Shown: positions 24,190 to 36,599 of the stretch, piece after piece
How positions within the stretch are numbered: position 1 is the first letter of the stretch
Layout of the letters: every line of letters begins with the position of its first letter
Assembly (NCBI GenBank): GCA_947034895.1
Contig: OX344764.1
Location: 24,180,001 to 24,244,000 of the forward strand
Direction: 5' to 3'
From: Rhytidiadelphus loreus
Lineage: Eukaryota; Streptophyta; Bryopsida; Hypnales; Hylocomiaceae
DNA: 64,000 nt
The notes under the pieces: model-generated
Database searches by the model: none
Seen by the model: the letters and a program-made list of their open reading frames with translations, nothing else
What the model was told of the DNA's origin: nothing
Made by a program: the position numbers and the translations under genes

Positions 24190-24282
24190 TAAGGTAAACT
24201 ACTCCCATTACGGAATATATACACCACTATCATAATTTAGTTCACAATGAACCATCATGGACAGAATGGGTAGTTTACCTTA
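24190..24282. mobile_element. 93-bp MITE upstream of RPOT
   Basis: Terminal inverted repeats of about 20 bp pair TAAGGTAAACTACTCCCATT on the left with AATGGGTAGTTTACCTTA on the right, with one extra base in the left arm. The small size and TA-rich ends suggest a non-autonomous DNA transposon. Confidence 0.6.
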
Positions 24283-24339
24283 TATACCATTCAAAAGTTA
24301 GAAACACAGTTAGAGGACCAAAATACCGGTAGGAATGAG

Positions 24340-25142
24340 GAAGCTCTAAGTTTTAGGGTTTAAGGGTTTAGAGGGGACGGAATCAATGCAAATTCTACCA
24401 CACCGCAAGTTTTGAGAGGTTCCAACGATCCATTCCTGCGACCATTCCATTGACATTGACAGACGCTCGAATCGCATCTCCTCCGAAAGAGAAGGCGGGG
24501 AACTGTTCAATCGACAATCGACAATCTTGTTGTTTTGGGCGAGCATGGATGTCGGGTCCGGGAGAACGCCGTCGTCGCCGTGGCTGATGGCGTGCTGCTG
24601 GACATCCATTTTCGGTCCGAAGGGCATGATCGCGCCATTTCCACGAGCTGGGAGCTTGTTTCTATACCACTGGAGATGCTCTTACAGTTGCTACTTTCCT
24701 AAATCCTCCTGTTACGGTTGCATTTCGCTGTCTTTTCGACCAACTGCGAGGGTTGAAGATTTAGCACTCGTGTAGACGGATTTACAGGAAATATTGAAGA
24801 CAATGCTAGCTGAGATTCTGTGGGAGAAGGGAGGGTTCTCATCTGCATGCATGTAAACTCTTTATTGGATCCTATGTTTTCCTTTTTCATGAGTCCTTAG
24901 AATCTTGTAAGTCGCTACCTGCGAAAGCTGGGGTGAGACCAAATTCATTTTAGAGGGTGACATCAGCCTTTGGGTTATCGTGCTTCTATTGCATTTCATT
25001 GGAGGAGTTTCTGGGTGGATAGTTGTGAGTGCTCTGGGGTTTGAGGAATTTGAAGATTATAGGCTGAGTGATTCTCTATTTTGGTTGTAGTAACTCAGAG
25101 AATGTCAAGCAACTTATTCTGATCTGTTACCCGTTCGCCGGC
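24340..25142 (+). promoter_or_regulatory. 5' leader and promoter region of RPOT
   Basis: This is a relatively GC-rich stretch with a telo-box-like motif (TTTTAGGGTTTAAGGGTTTA at 24351-24370). A plus-strand upstream open frame runs from the ATG at 24545 to 24775 (76 aa) and ends before the RPOT ATG; if present in the transcript it could reduce translation. An overlapping 93-codon open frame on the minus strand (24346-24627) shows no similarity I recognise. Confidence 0.4.
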
Positions 25143-28100
25143 ATGTGGAGGTCGGCTGCGCAGCAGCTAGCAAAACAAAAGCTTGCCGTTGTGGGTAGAG
25201 AAAGGGGTTCCTCGAATTTTCTCTTGCTTTGGCAGATTGTGACCTACCGGAGCACTGCGGTGCACGCCGCAGCTAGTGTACTTTCGTCAGATGGCATTTC
25301 AAAAGTAGATCATGGGTCGGAATTCCAGCCTCGGGTGCAATTTCCGATGTCTCCCTCGCCGTCGTTATCACCGTTGGATTCCGCACTTATTGAACTTGTT
25401 GACCTTCTCCCCCAATGCTGGCGCTGCACCTCTTCTACAGTTTTGAACCGAGATTATAGTAAGACTCAGACACCCTTGCAAGTATCGGATTGCGCAAAGG
25501 CGCTAGGAGCACATGAACTTACTAATAGAATTACTTGCAAAGTTGAGGATGAAGATGATGTGGGGAATTCACCTCATGATTCACATGGGGATTCAGTAGT
25601 TGTCGCGGAAGCGTCTTTAGAATCCAAGACGAAGAAAAAAATATTGCGGGAGTTGTACAAACGGCAGGTGGAGATTGAGACTGAGGCTTGGAAAAAGGCG
25701 GCCACCGAATACAAGGATTTGATGACTGAAATGTGTCGGAGAAGTCTTGCACCAAATTTGCCGTTTGCTCAGTCACTTCTTTTGAGTTGGTTTGAGCCCC
25801 TCAGGTTTGTGAGTTTTAATTTTTTTAAATTTTTTCTAGCAAGTGTGAGGTATTCTTCTAGTCGATATGGGTTTGCAATGAATATTGTAGCTATCTGACC
25901 CCCCAAGCGCTCAAGCTCTCTGAAGTCCAGACTCTGGATGATGAACAGAGTGCTTGAGGGCAATGTTATCCAGATATTCTCTCAAGTAACGCTTGAAACT
26001 TTAAAAACAAGTTTCTAGTGAAATTGATGAAATTGGCAAAAATAACATTTGTTATACAGAGATGGAATGAAAAATTTGTAAAATTTTAAGAAAGAATTAG
26101 GATGTTTAAGGGTTAAAGGTGGTCTACTTGTTCGGTGGCAGAGATGGAATACGCGAAGAGCAGCGAGATTATTCTAACCGTGATCAGCGAGAACAAAGAT
26201 CCGTGTATGGTCCATATGTCTGTCAATTACCTGCTGACATGCTAGCGGTGATTACAATGCATCGGCTAATGGGGCTGCTCATGAGTGATCAAGAACATGG
26301 GTGTGTTAAAGTCATTCATGCTGCAGTTGTGATCGGTGAAGCTATTGAGCAGGAGGTAACGCTCTGCAACACATTTGCTGGGTTTTTAGTCATTCGTGCT
26401 AATTTTGTGATTGTTTTTGAAATTTACTCGTCCGACGGAAAATGAGTATGAACTGGTACTCATCCTGAATATTAATCTACCGTGGTGTTGGTTAATTTCC
26501 TTGCTCATTTCGTGTCTTAAAACATTAGTTTCCGTGTTCAATATTTGAAATCAAGTGGAACGGACCATGCAGGTGCGAATTTTCCACCTAATGAACTCGA
26601 AGAAGAAATTGAAGGATGCTGAAGTGAACATTGATTTACTTGGAGACATAGCTAGCGAAGAGGAACTTGAAGCAACTAGGCAGGCTAACTTGAAGTCAAA
26701 GAAGGTGGTCAGGGATAAAGTGAAAAGACTAGTGAAACAGAATAAGCTGCGGAGGGTAGATAGTATTCTAAAACATGCTAGCACTGATGAGCCCTGGAGC
26801 CCTGTCATTCATGTTAAGGTATGAGGTCAGTTTTACATTTCGCATGGTAGTTTTATATGATAGTCTGTGACGATTTTCTTGCAGCTTTAATTCTTGTATC
26901 CATTGCATAGTATTAGTAGTTTTGATGATACTAACGATTCATGATTCTGGTTGGTATTTATTTCCTCTGATGTTGTGCAGCTGGGAAGCCGTTTGTTAGA
27001 GATAATGCTCGAAACATCCTTCGTGCGAACTCCTGCAACTGAGGACGGTGATGACTTTGGTGAACTGCGACCAGCATTTCAGCACAAGTTCAAAAATCAC
27101 ATTCTACGGCAAAAGTAAGATACAGATTTTTGATAAGCTATTATATATGTATTGACTGTATCTTGGACGGTCACATTCATGTGCAGATTTGTCTCTAATT
27201 GCCTCTTGAGGTTGCATTTGTTCTCTCAAAACACATCGAACCTCAGTAATATTGTAAGCCTTAATCTAAGCGAGGGAATACATTTATGTCTTTGCAGTGT
27301 TAATCGCATCTATGGCGTCATTGAGTGCGATCCCTTGGTACTTTCTGAGATTGACCAATCGGTAAGGGAACCTCAATTATCAAAGTTCTAAGTTACAGCA
27401 ATTAAAATCAATTATAATCAAGTATTCGCCCATTTTTCGTTGATAATTTTTGTTCTGTTCATTTCGTACAACATTGAATCTTTTGTGCGCTTCTTGCCCA
27501 TATTCAAGTTTTGAATGCTTAGGTTTTTACAAGACTTTTGTGTTTGAAGAGTATTTGACCGTCCGGAACACCTAATTTTTTGCTTGCCATAATGATTGCT
27601 TCTGTACAGGTTAGGCATATGGTTATGCCATACATGCCGATGCTGGTGAAACCTCTTCCATGGAAGGGGTGGGTTTAATGTTTGCATATGCGGTTATTGT
27701 GTACTGCAGTATGTTTATTTATTATTAGGATTTCATTGAACCGACGTATTCTGAAACGACCCTTTGTTGAGTTTCACTTACATCGTTATTATGATGTATT
27801 CAGTGAGTTTGCGTGTCCTTGTCTGTTTTGACAGGTTCTATGAAGGTGGGTATTTGTATCTGAAATCGTCTATCATGCGAACACAGGGTGCGAAAGAACA
27901 ACGGGTGGCTGTTATCGACACTCCCCGCAAAAATATAAAAGAAGTTGTTGAGGTTGATACATTTTACTACTCTGCAGTTTGTGCCAAGCCTGTTGGCAGT
28001 AGAACATGATAAACCAAATTGTTGTCTTATTTCTTCGAGATTTTGACATAATGGCTGGGCTACTGTTGCCTAAGAATGTGGACATTCTCAGTGATTGGGT

Positions 28101-31100
28101 CCTTATTGTGCATAATACGTGCAGGCTCTAAGTGTGTTAGGAGAGACAGGGTGGAAGATCAACAAGCGAGTGTTGGAGGTTGTAGAAAAGTTGTGGGTGG
28201 CTGGTGGCGGAATCGCTGACTTAGTTGAGGCTGCTGACGTAAGTTTTTGTTGTAGCGTGAAGCCATCTATTCCTTGTTTTTAGTGGCTGTAATGTCAAGT
28301 CCATAGTTTTCTGAGAATTGATTTGAGTACTTAACCTGCAGTTTAGGGCAACTTTTTGGGCCACGACTCTTATGAACCGAGGTAAATTTGTTGAGGCATT
28401 GCCATATTCCAGCATTGTTCCTTGTCCGTTAGAGGATTTGGGGTTCGTTTTTGTCAGTCTTGATGTTGTCATATGAATATGTTGCGGTTGCCTATGTCAA
28501 GGGTACAGTTGGATCCAAATTTGTTTACATTTATGAGAAGCTGTGCTCTCTCTATTTTTCAAGTCTTTAAGTGTGAGAGTTGTTACCTATCATTAATTTG
28601 AAGGATTTCTGCTCCAACTTGTTCATGAAGAGAATACCATTTGGTCATCCTGTTTAATTGAACTGAATGTACAAGTACTTAAGCTGCACCATTTCTGACC
28701 TTCTAGTTGTCTGCAATGTTGGAGTAGGATGCTGCTTTATTTCTTTGATTGTAATGGCTCTTTGTGCAGGTTCCGATCCCTGCGAAACCACTTGCCATAG
28801 ATAAAGAGGCTTGTCTGAAATGGAAGGTGTCTGTCTCCCAAGCGAAGCGTGCCAACAATGAGCGTCATTCCTTGCGTTGTGATACAGAGCTGAAACTTGG
28901 GGTACTAATACACGCTCTACCCTTTAGTGATATTCTCTGCTGCATTTTATACAATGTTCGGTTATCACCTACGCGTGCGACTGTTTCAAATTTTCAAGGT
29001 TTGCTTTCTGCACGATTTTTAGTTTTTTGCATCTTTTTGATTAAGTCTTTGGTAGGCGCTATCAACTTCGTTCAGAACAACTATATTTTGGAGAATATCA
29101 GATGATATTTTTGCTGGTTTGTCAGTAAAGTGATCCATCTTTAATTCAAATATTTGATAAGTGCGACATAAGCTTATCACGTTTCATATGCGTTGTGTTT
29201 TGATTTCACCTTATATTGTGGCTAAATGAATGGGGTTTGGGGGGTGGCTGGGAGAGATTATTATGACCCACAATAATTATGATTTTGGGTGAAATCGACT
29301 TATCCACACAGATGTTTCCTTTTAGGCGTGGGTTACGACTCTTGTTTTGAAAATCTCCTTTCCCCCATATTTAGGCTTTTGGTAGTCTTGAAAGACGCTT
29401 TAAATTTTTACCGTCATGAGTCTCCAAACCAATTGTGTTTCTTAGTTGACCATAATTATTTTTGAAGAATTCTTGGCCATAGAAAGTACCAAAAAGAAAA
29501 ACATTCTGTGGCCCGCAGAATATGGTGAAATCAGAATAATTCTACAAAGGACCTGTTGTCTTCATATTTCTACTGTTTGTGCTTCCTTGATGCAATTTTG
29601 GATTTCATTCTTTTGCCCTGCCCAAGTCCTAATGACATCTTGTTATCAGGTGGCTAATAAACTCCGTGATGAAGAAGCTTTCTACTATCCTCACAATCTT
29701 GACTTCAGGGGGCGAGCTTACCCGATGCATCCACACTTAAACCACTTGGGAAATGACCTCTGTCGAGGCCTTTTGATTTTTGCTGATGGCAAGCCTCTAG
29801 GACCACATGGTCTTCGGTGGATCCAGATTCAGCTGGCAAATCTTTTTGGAGGAACAGTAGGGAAAATGTCATTTGATGACCGTTCTGCATTTGCAGAGGA
29901 CCATATCGATGACATATTAGATTCTGCTGAATGTCCCTTGGATGGAAAGAGATTTTGGCTGAAGGCTGAGGACCCTTTCCAATTCCTTGCAGCTTGCATC
30001 GATTTTAGAGATGCAATAGCTTCTGGCTATCCAGAAACCTTTGTTTCTCATCTGCCTGTGCACCAGGTAATAACAGTTTTTCTATTTGATGAAGTATCTG
30101 CTTGTGCTTTTCTTGTGCGAAATTTGGTGGTATGCTGCTCATTAAACAAATGTAAAGTAGGGCCGTCTCTGAATCTTGTGGAATAGTGACTCCGTCTTGA
30201 AGAAACGTTGGACGTGAAACTTATTATATCACATGTTGTCTACGCTTGAAATTTATATGCATGTTGTCTACGCTCAGTGCATGCATGGATGGTTCATGGA
30301 ATGGGTAACACACCATACATGTTGAACGCTCATACTCTTTGTATTTTAGGATGGTTCATGCAATGGCTTACAGCATTATGCAGCACTAGGCCGAGATCGG
30401 GTAAGCTGCATAACCTACGCTTTTTATCTTTCTATCATGTAGCTGTCCTGTTATTTGATTAATACCTTTCTGAATTTCAGAGTCTGACAATCCTCTTAAC
30501 TGCTAAACATCAGTCTGACTAATTTTTACCTGCTGAATCTAGATTGGTGCGCAGTCCGTGAATTTGGTTGCTGGAGACAAGCCTGCCGATGTGTATTCTG
30601 GAATTGCTGAGAGGTACGTATTATATCCGTCGTTGAAACTTACTTGGTGCAGAAATGGAATCCTAGTTTTTGCAGTTTGGAGTGGTTGCAGTTTTAGATT
30701 TTACCTCCTTTGAAACGTCAATCTATTCATGACAAACAAACCACTTATTTAATTTGCATTCTCTTTTGTGTATTCATGTATTCTAACAGAGTGAAAATCA
30801 TCATGGAAGAGGATGCACTGAAAAACACTCTCACAAATCGAAATGCAGTCAGTGCACGACTTCTTCTGGGACAGGTTCGACTCTCACTCTAGCCATCTAT
30901 GTCTCGGTGAAGCTGTTCTTGTTTAAGTTATAAATAGCGTATTTTTGACTAATAACGGCAAAAGTATTTTCTCTCATGTGAGTAATCAATGTCTGTATAT
31001 GTTCTGTACGGCAGAAGAACAAGTTAAGCTTGTTAGGATATAATGAATATCTAGGATTTTAAACGAGGGACATCCCAAGAATCTTGCTCATGCTCTTGAG

Positions 31101-34100
31101 TGGATAATGCAATCATCACTGATTGTGTACTTTTCAGTTTCTCTGGGTGGTGGGTGCTGTACCAGTCCATTTTTTCTAAGCTATTGTAGTGTATGGTGAC
31201 TCACAGCACAAAACTTCATAGCTTGAATACGACATAGTTTCCAGCTTCGATTATTAGAGTGGAGGCTGATCTGACTACAATGCTAAGAAGCTTTGCATTT
31301 GGTTGTTAGTATAGTGATCAAGGTGAGGAGTTTTACAACACGGTGACAACGTTTTTAGCATGCGCACATGCACGTAGGTTCTCGTAGGCGGTTGATTGTC
31401 CTTGAAGAAAGATGGATGCTGTCTTACTGGTTTGATTAGGTGACTTGTTGAAGTCTGCTTAAAGTTTTTAATAAATATATTGCGCCATGGTCCTGCGCCA
31501 TCTACCTCCTCTTAACCCCTATCGAGGGTTTCAAATTTCCGGCAACATGAAGATGTGTTATATAGTGCAATGTAGAAGAATTATTTAGTGATCGTATTTA
31601 AGTAATATTGGTTTTCTATGATTTGTAGATCATATCTATACAATCCAAGCACCATAGGATGATGAAAAAGGACATCTCATGAGAAGGTTATTGCTTTCAA
31701 CAATCAGTTTTATACAGCCAGCTCCTGTGTCATTACAGGGTTAACATACCTTGGTTTTTTTTAACGATTTTGTGTCTCCGTGGCAAGTCTCAGAAGTCTT
31801 TTATCTTTCAAATTTGTCTACAGATTGACCGCAAGCTTGTGAAGCAGACCGTGATGACTTCTGTTTATGGCGTGACATTCATCGGAGCTCGCATGCAAAT
31901 TTTGAAGCGACTGAAAGAGAGGAATCCTACTGCTGCTGATCCAGTTGACACATACCGAGCTGCTTGTTATGCTGCTAAGGTAAGGTGTAGTCTTTCTGCC
32001 ATGGAATTACAAACTTTTGAGCTCATTAAGTTTTTTAGTTGTTCTCAACCTTTGAAGGACCTTGACATCATTCTAAACCAATTTTCTTGTGTGAGATAAG
32101 TCAGGTCAATCTTTTTCCTTTGAATGCACCCTGTCCAAATTCATTCAGACCTTCAAGTTTAGGTGGCTATTGCTTGTAACTAGAATCATAATGCTATTCT
32201 ACTGCTAAATTTATAACCAACTCAACGTATATTTATGGGTCAAAATTCTCTTTAATTTTTTATTTGTTGTAGATTAATCATTTTTCAAGAAGTAGATAAC
32301 ATCAGTCATTTCATTTGTTCTAATTAATTTCTTCATGTTAACGTAGATCTCTGTGTCTTTCACATGTGAGTGCTCGATCATAGGTTACCCTAGATGCTCT
32401 CGGAGTAATGTTCAAGGAAGCTCGTTGCATCATGTTCTGGCTTGGTGACTGTGCCAAGGTGAGTGATCTCCGAGCTCCGAGTATATCAAGTTGACTTCAT
32501 GTCAGTCTGTTAGCATGTTGGATTTCGTTCCCATCATTATAGAGTGTGACTCAGAAATATGTATTCCTAACACAATACTTTTTGTCCAAGTTTGATCAAA
32601 TTTGAGTATTCCTAGGAAGTTAAAGGAATTAATAAGAACGTTAGTTTTGGTTTGAAAATGATACACAATAAGCACTTATTATTCTCTTTCTTGTTGTAGA
32701 TTGTTCTGATTTAAAAATTTAAAACCAATTCTATGACTTTTCAAATTGAAGTGCACGGGAACATTTTCTCCGAAGTCAAAGGTTGGGTGCAAGCATACTA
32801 AGGCGAACAATACCCTTCCTTGTGTAACAAGAAAGATGAAATAGATTAAAATGTGCAGTGAAGTGAGAAAAATAAAGTGACAAACAAAGCTGCACAATTG
32901 AATAGTGTGGGCCCCCCCTCACACTAATTGAATGAATTATGGGTGAATGTGATCTGGTTAGTTTGAACATTTACGTGAAACTTGAAGGGATTTGGGTGAA
33001 AACAGACGAAATTAGATGAAAATCACACGATCTGGGATAGTATGAAAATAATATAGACCACGTTACATTGATTTTATCTAAACTACTGTGAAGTACTATA
33101 CTACATCGCCTAGCAAGTTCGCAGAATTCTTGAATTTGTGGAAGTTTGCAGGAAGCTATTCCTGCACGGTGCACTGATAGAATTAACTTGTGCTCATTTT
33201 TTAACTGTGAAATGTAAATATCTCCTCATTTACGTAAATTCTTTTGTTCAAACCAATTTTAGTTCTCTTGAAATTATGTATATTATGTATCAAATTTGGT
33301 CCATGAGCAGTGATTTTATTGGAAGCATTGGTTTTTTAGAATTTTTCTAGAACTGCAGAACTTGAAAACTGTTTTTCATGTGCTTTGTGTCTGTTCCCCA
33401 GGTCATTGCTGCTGCTGGCCACACTGTGAGATGGACTGCTCCTTCAGGTCTGCCAGTGGTACAACCTTATCGGAAGCACAGCCGTCATTTGGTATAATTC
33501 CTCTTTTTATTTGATTGTGTGTTTATATTTGTAATTTGTCATGTGTGCTCTGTCTCTTCTATGAATATCCGATTCTTATTTATGTGTGTTGTACACACTT
33601 AATTATGACCGTGCTAATGATGTGCTCTTTTGTCCAACACTTCTTAGTTAGTTAGCCTTTTGGTGCGATCATAGTGTTGACGCTGTTACTCATTTTTTTT
33701 TTCCAGCTTTTCTAGTGCATAATCTTTGTTGAGGATTGTTTTAGAATTTTATAAAAAGATTCAGAATCCTCATAGTTGTACACTTTGTCCTCTGTAATTT
33801 TTGATGTTTACATGATGAATTGTGTCGAAACAGCGTGCGTGTTGCATAAATTTTAGGTATATATGAAAATTTCTTTGTGTTATCCAGGTGAAAACTTCAC
33901 TTCAAGTCTTGGCTCTCAGACACTCAGATGAGAGTCATCCGGTAAATGCCTTTCTCTGTTTTTATGGGTTGTTTCGTTGGGTTTTCTTTACAAGGTAAAT
34001 GTGTGTCATTCATTGTCTGTCTCTCCCACTCAATTTGACAACTTGCCTTGAGTCGGTAAGGTACTTTTTCTCAGTGCGGGTTTGTTTATTTTCTTGTTCC

Positions 34101-35292
34101 AGGTGCTGGCATCAAGACAACGGAGTGCTTTTCCGCCTAATTTTGTACACTCCTTAGACAGCTCACACATGATGATGACGGCACTTGCTTGTAGTAAAGC
34201 TGGGCTTACGTTTGCAGGTATAGGTTGATTCTTTAAGTTTCTGGAACTGCTGCTAATTTCCACTTGAATAATTCAGGGTTTAGGGTTTAGGGTCTCTTAC
34301 CATTCTGCTTCAATCCGATTTCCATTTTTAAGGAGTTTTTTTTTTCTAGGTTGGAATTGCAATCTTTTCAAGTTGTTGCTTTCATTAACTGACAAATTTC
34401 TTGAAAAAACTGAGAACGCAATTTCCAACAAAACTCACCATGTTTTCCCAGGTGTGCACGATTCTTATTGGACTCATGCTGGAGACGTGAGGCAAATGAA
34501 TTTCCTACTTCGGAAGAAATTTGTTGAACTCCACAAGCAGCCCATTCTTGAAAACGTGAGTTTTCTGACTTGTGTTATTAATAGAATTTCTTGAAAATAT
34601 TTTCCTCAATAACTTTTTTGCTCTTTTGCATACTAAGGTATCCGACCTATTTCCGACAATGTTTAGCGTTTTAGCATATGTCCGATTGAGCTATGGTGTG
34701 GGGGGGGGATAATTTTCTCCAGTCATGAAATATAAATAATGAAGATTGCACTATTTTTTTGCTAATTTTTCATCAAGTTTGGAATTTGTAGAAATTAAGT
34801 AAATGTAGATTACAATCCGACCTGTTCTCAATGTATAAGTGCAAAACGAATAGAGTAATTTATTTCTTTTCTTCTACGTGTTATAGTGTATTTCGAGACT
34901 ATGTTACTAAACTTTTTCATGACATCTCTTCCAAACAGTCGATCAAGTAAGATAGAAATATACTAAAAACTGGTCTTAGCAATTGGTCAATATGTGTCAA
35001 ATGTGTTATTCATCACACAACAATGAAGGCCCTAGTCAACATCATATTCCCCTCATTCATGAAAATAGGGCACAAATGGGGCCTTGCTCGGAAACAGGTC
35101 TTACATCACAGTTAGCGTATGAATTATTTTCGTGTACTTTGCATTGAGTTGACAATGCTGTACTCTTGATGTTTCATGCAGTTGTTACTAGATTTTCAAA
35201 CTCAATTTCCAGATCTCATTTTCCCGGCAGTCCCGGCTCGGGGTGATTTCGAAATGGAAGAGGTTCTCAAGTCGCCATATTTCTTCAACTAG
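25143..35292 (+). CDS. RPOT: Phage-type (T7-like) organellar DNA-directed RNA polymerase
   Basis: This single-subunit polymerase transcribes mitochondrial and/or plastid genes. Twenty exons join in frame to 1023 aa: 25143-25804, 26142-26355, 26573-26818, 26981-27114, 27298-27361, 27610-27668, 27835-27952, 28125-28238, 28770-28901, 29650-30066, 30350-30400, 30543-30613, 30790-30874, 31824-31979, 32384-32458, 33402-33491, 33888-33941, 34103-34217, 34452-34555, 35182-35292. The N-terminus ([14 protein letters not shown]) is Arg/Lys-rich and poor in acidic residues, like a mitochondrial targeting peptide. The catalytic core has [20 protein letters not shown], motif [17 protein letters not shown] (first catalytic Asp), motif [16 protein letters not shown] (Lys and Tyr) and motif C VHDSYW (second catalytic Asp). 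It ends with the expected KSPYFFN. All conserved catalytic residues are present. The gene is probably active; which organelle it serves cannot be told from sequence. Confidence 0.95.
34276..34293 (+). repeat. Interstitial telomere-type repeat in RPOT intron 18
   Basis: GGGTTTAGGGTTTAGGGT contains tandem copies of the plant telomere unit TTTAGGG within an intron. Short interstitial copies can arise by double-strand-break repair and can bind telomere-repeat factors. Confidence 0.6.
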
Positions 35293-36300
35293 AGATTCGG
35301 CTTCGAAGTTTGCTTGACCACCAGAGGAGTTTCAGGCGCTGTGATATTCCGATTTTGAAATTGAATTCTGGAGTTCCAACGAACTAGCTATAATCATCGA
35401 AGGCGTGAGTTGATAACTTCTTTCTTTGCACTAGCTGCCATTCCCTATTTTGAGATGCTGAGGGAGGATATATGGTTTGGGAGCTGGGTTTGGGTCTCTT
35501 CATGCGCAAACTGACCAAGTCCCTGCATTCCGTATGATGGGCGTTGCTGCTTCCGGCGTTAAAGCTTATTCAGGTGCCAAGACGTTCGCAAACCTGCATT
35601 TTGGGCTTATAAGCTTAGTACGCAAGTTACAAAGCTTTTGGTAGATGTTCTGATTAAGCTGGGATGTTTTGGCTGGAGATGTTAAGGTGTTCAAACAGGT
35701 GTTCTGGTTTATCTGTCTGAAGATCCACCAAGCTGAAGCTCTGGTTTCTTTTAAGCTTATGTTTTGTCTATTCGTTTGCTGCAAAGCTCTCAATTGGGTA
35801 TAGGGACGAGGTTTTGGGTTTGAAGCTTAATTTTCAAGGTGTGCCGTGTGAGCGTTTTCGAAGATGTGGATTTGAACATTTCGTTTTCGTTTCAGTTCAG
35901 TTTTGTGTCGGAGTGATGCTTGGCGTGAGTATTTTCAGTTGTTTGAGTAGTTTGCATTTGGGGGTGACATTGGTTGAGAGAAGCAAGAGTTGCAGAAGGT
36001 GATTTGAGAGAGTGTTTTGAGAACAATGGTTTGAAACTAGTTTTTGGAGGCATTCTTCGCAGTGGTTGCAATTTCTTCCACATCTCAATTCTCACAGCCA
36101 AGTGGGAATAAACATTATAAGAGTTCATCATTGTGTTAGTGATTTGGTTGGGAAGAGATTGTAGTTGCTATAGACTAAGGTTATTCTTGTGGTCAGTCAA
36201 ATGAATAGATGTATGTGCAAGTGGTTTATTGTTTAGATGAGTTTTTTTAGTTTTAGGGTTTGAATGTGGAACTTCAATAAATATTTAAGTGTAAAATTTG
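35293..36300 (+). other. Probable long 3' untranslated region of RPOT
   Basis: The stretch after the RPOT stop is less AT-rich than the intergenic DNA beyond it and has no recognisable coding frame. AATAAA at about 36277-36282 could serve as a polyadenylation signal. Minus-strand open frames here (35892-36131) look like chance frames. Confidence 0.4.
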
Positions 36301-36482
36301 AAATATTGGTGTATGCTTATTTTGATTTACCACCCACGATCTATGATCTTACAATCTCAAAGTCATGTGGACATAACATTGTTCACCTTTGCCGGGGTTC
36401 CTTTTGCAATGTAACACACGGAATCTCCAATTGAGTCCAGCCAATCAAATTTCCAGTATTATATAACTCAATTCTCTCCCAA

Positions 36483-36580
36483 GGTATCTTAGGAGGAATT
36501 ATACCTCTACTTGGGGTATCTTGGGAGGAATTATACCTCCACTTGGGGTATCTTGGGAAGAATTATACCTCCACTTGGGG
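36483..36580. repeat. 32-bp minisatellite, three copies
   Basis: GGTATCTTGGGAGGAATTAT and the following TACCTCCACTTG repeat three times with a 32-bp period (starts 36483, 36515, 36547). A single related copy, inverted, lies near 22606-22645. Confidence 0.8.
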
Positions 36581-36599
36581 GGAGGTTTGTCAATTGGTT

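Noticed and set aside
24346..24627. 93-codon minus-strand open frame upstream of RPOT as a divergent gene
   Set aside because: It has no recognisable similarity, lies in the GC-richer RPOT leader and overlaps a plus-strand open frame; probably chance.
25068..25142. A 25-codon in-frame N-terminal extension of RPOT, suggesting two alternative start codons
   Set aside because: The codon at 25068 is GTG, not ATG. The first ATG in the frame is 25143 (MWRSAA), which matches plant RPOT N-termini.
29446..30186. 246-codon single-exon gene
   Set aside because: Only 29650-30066 is coding, as exon 10 of RPOT; the rest reads through introns.
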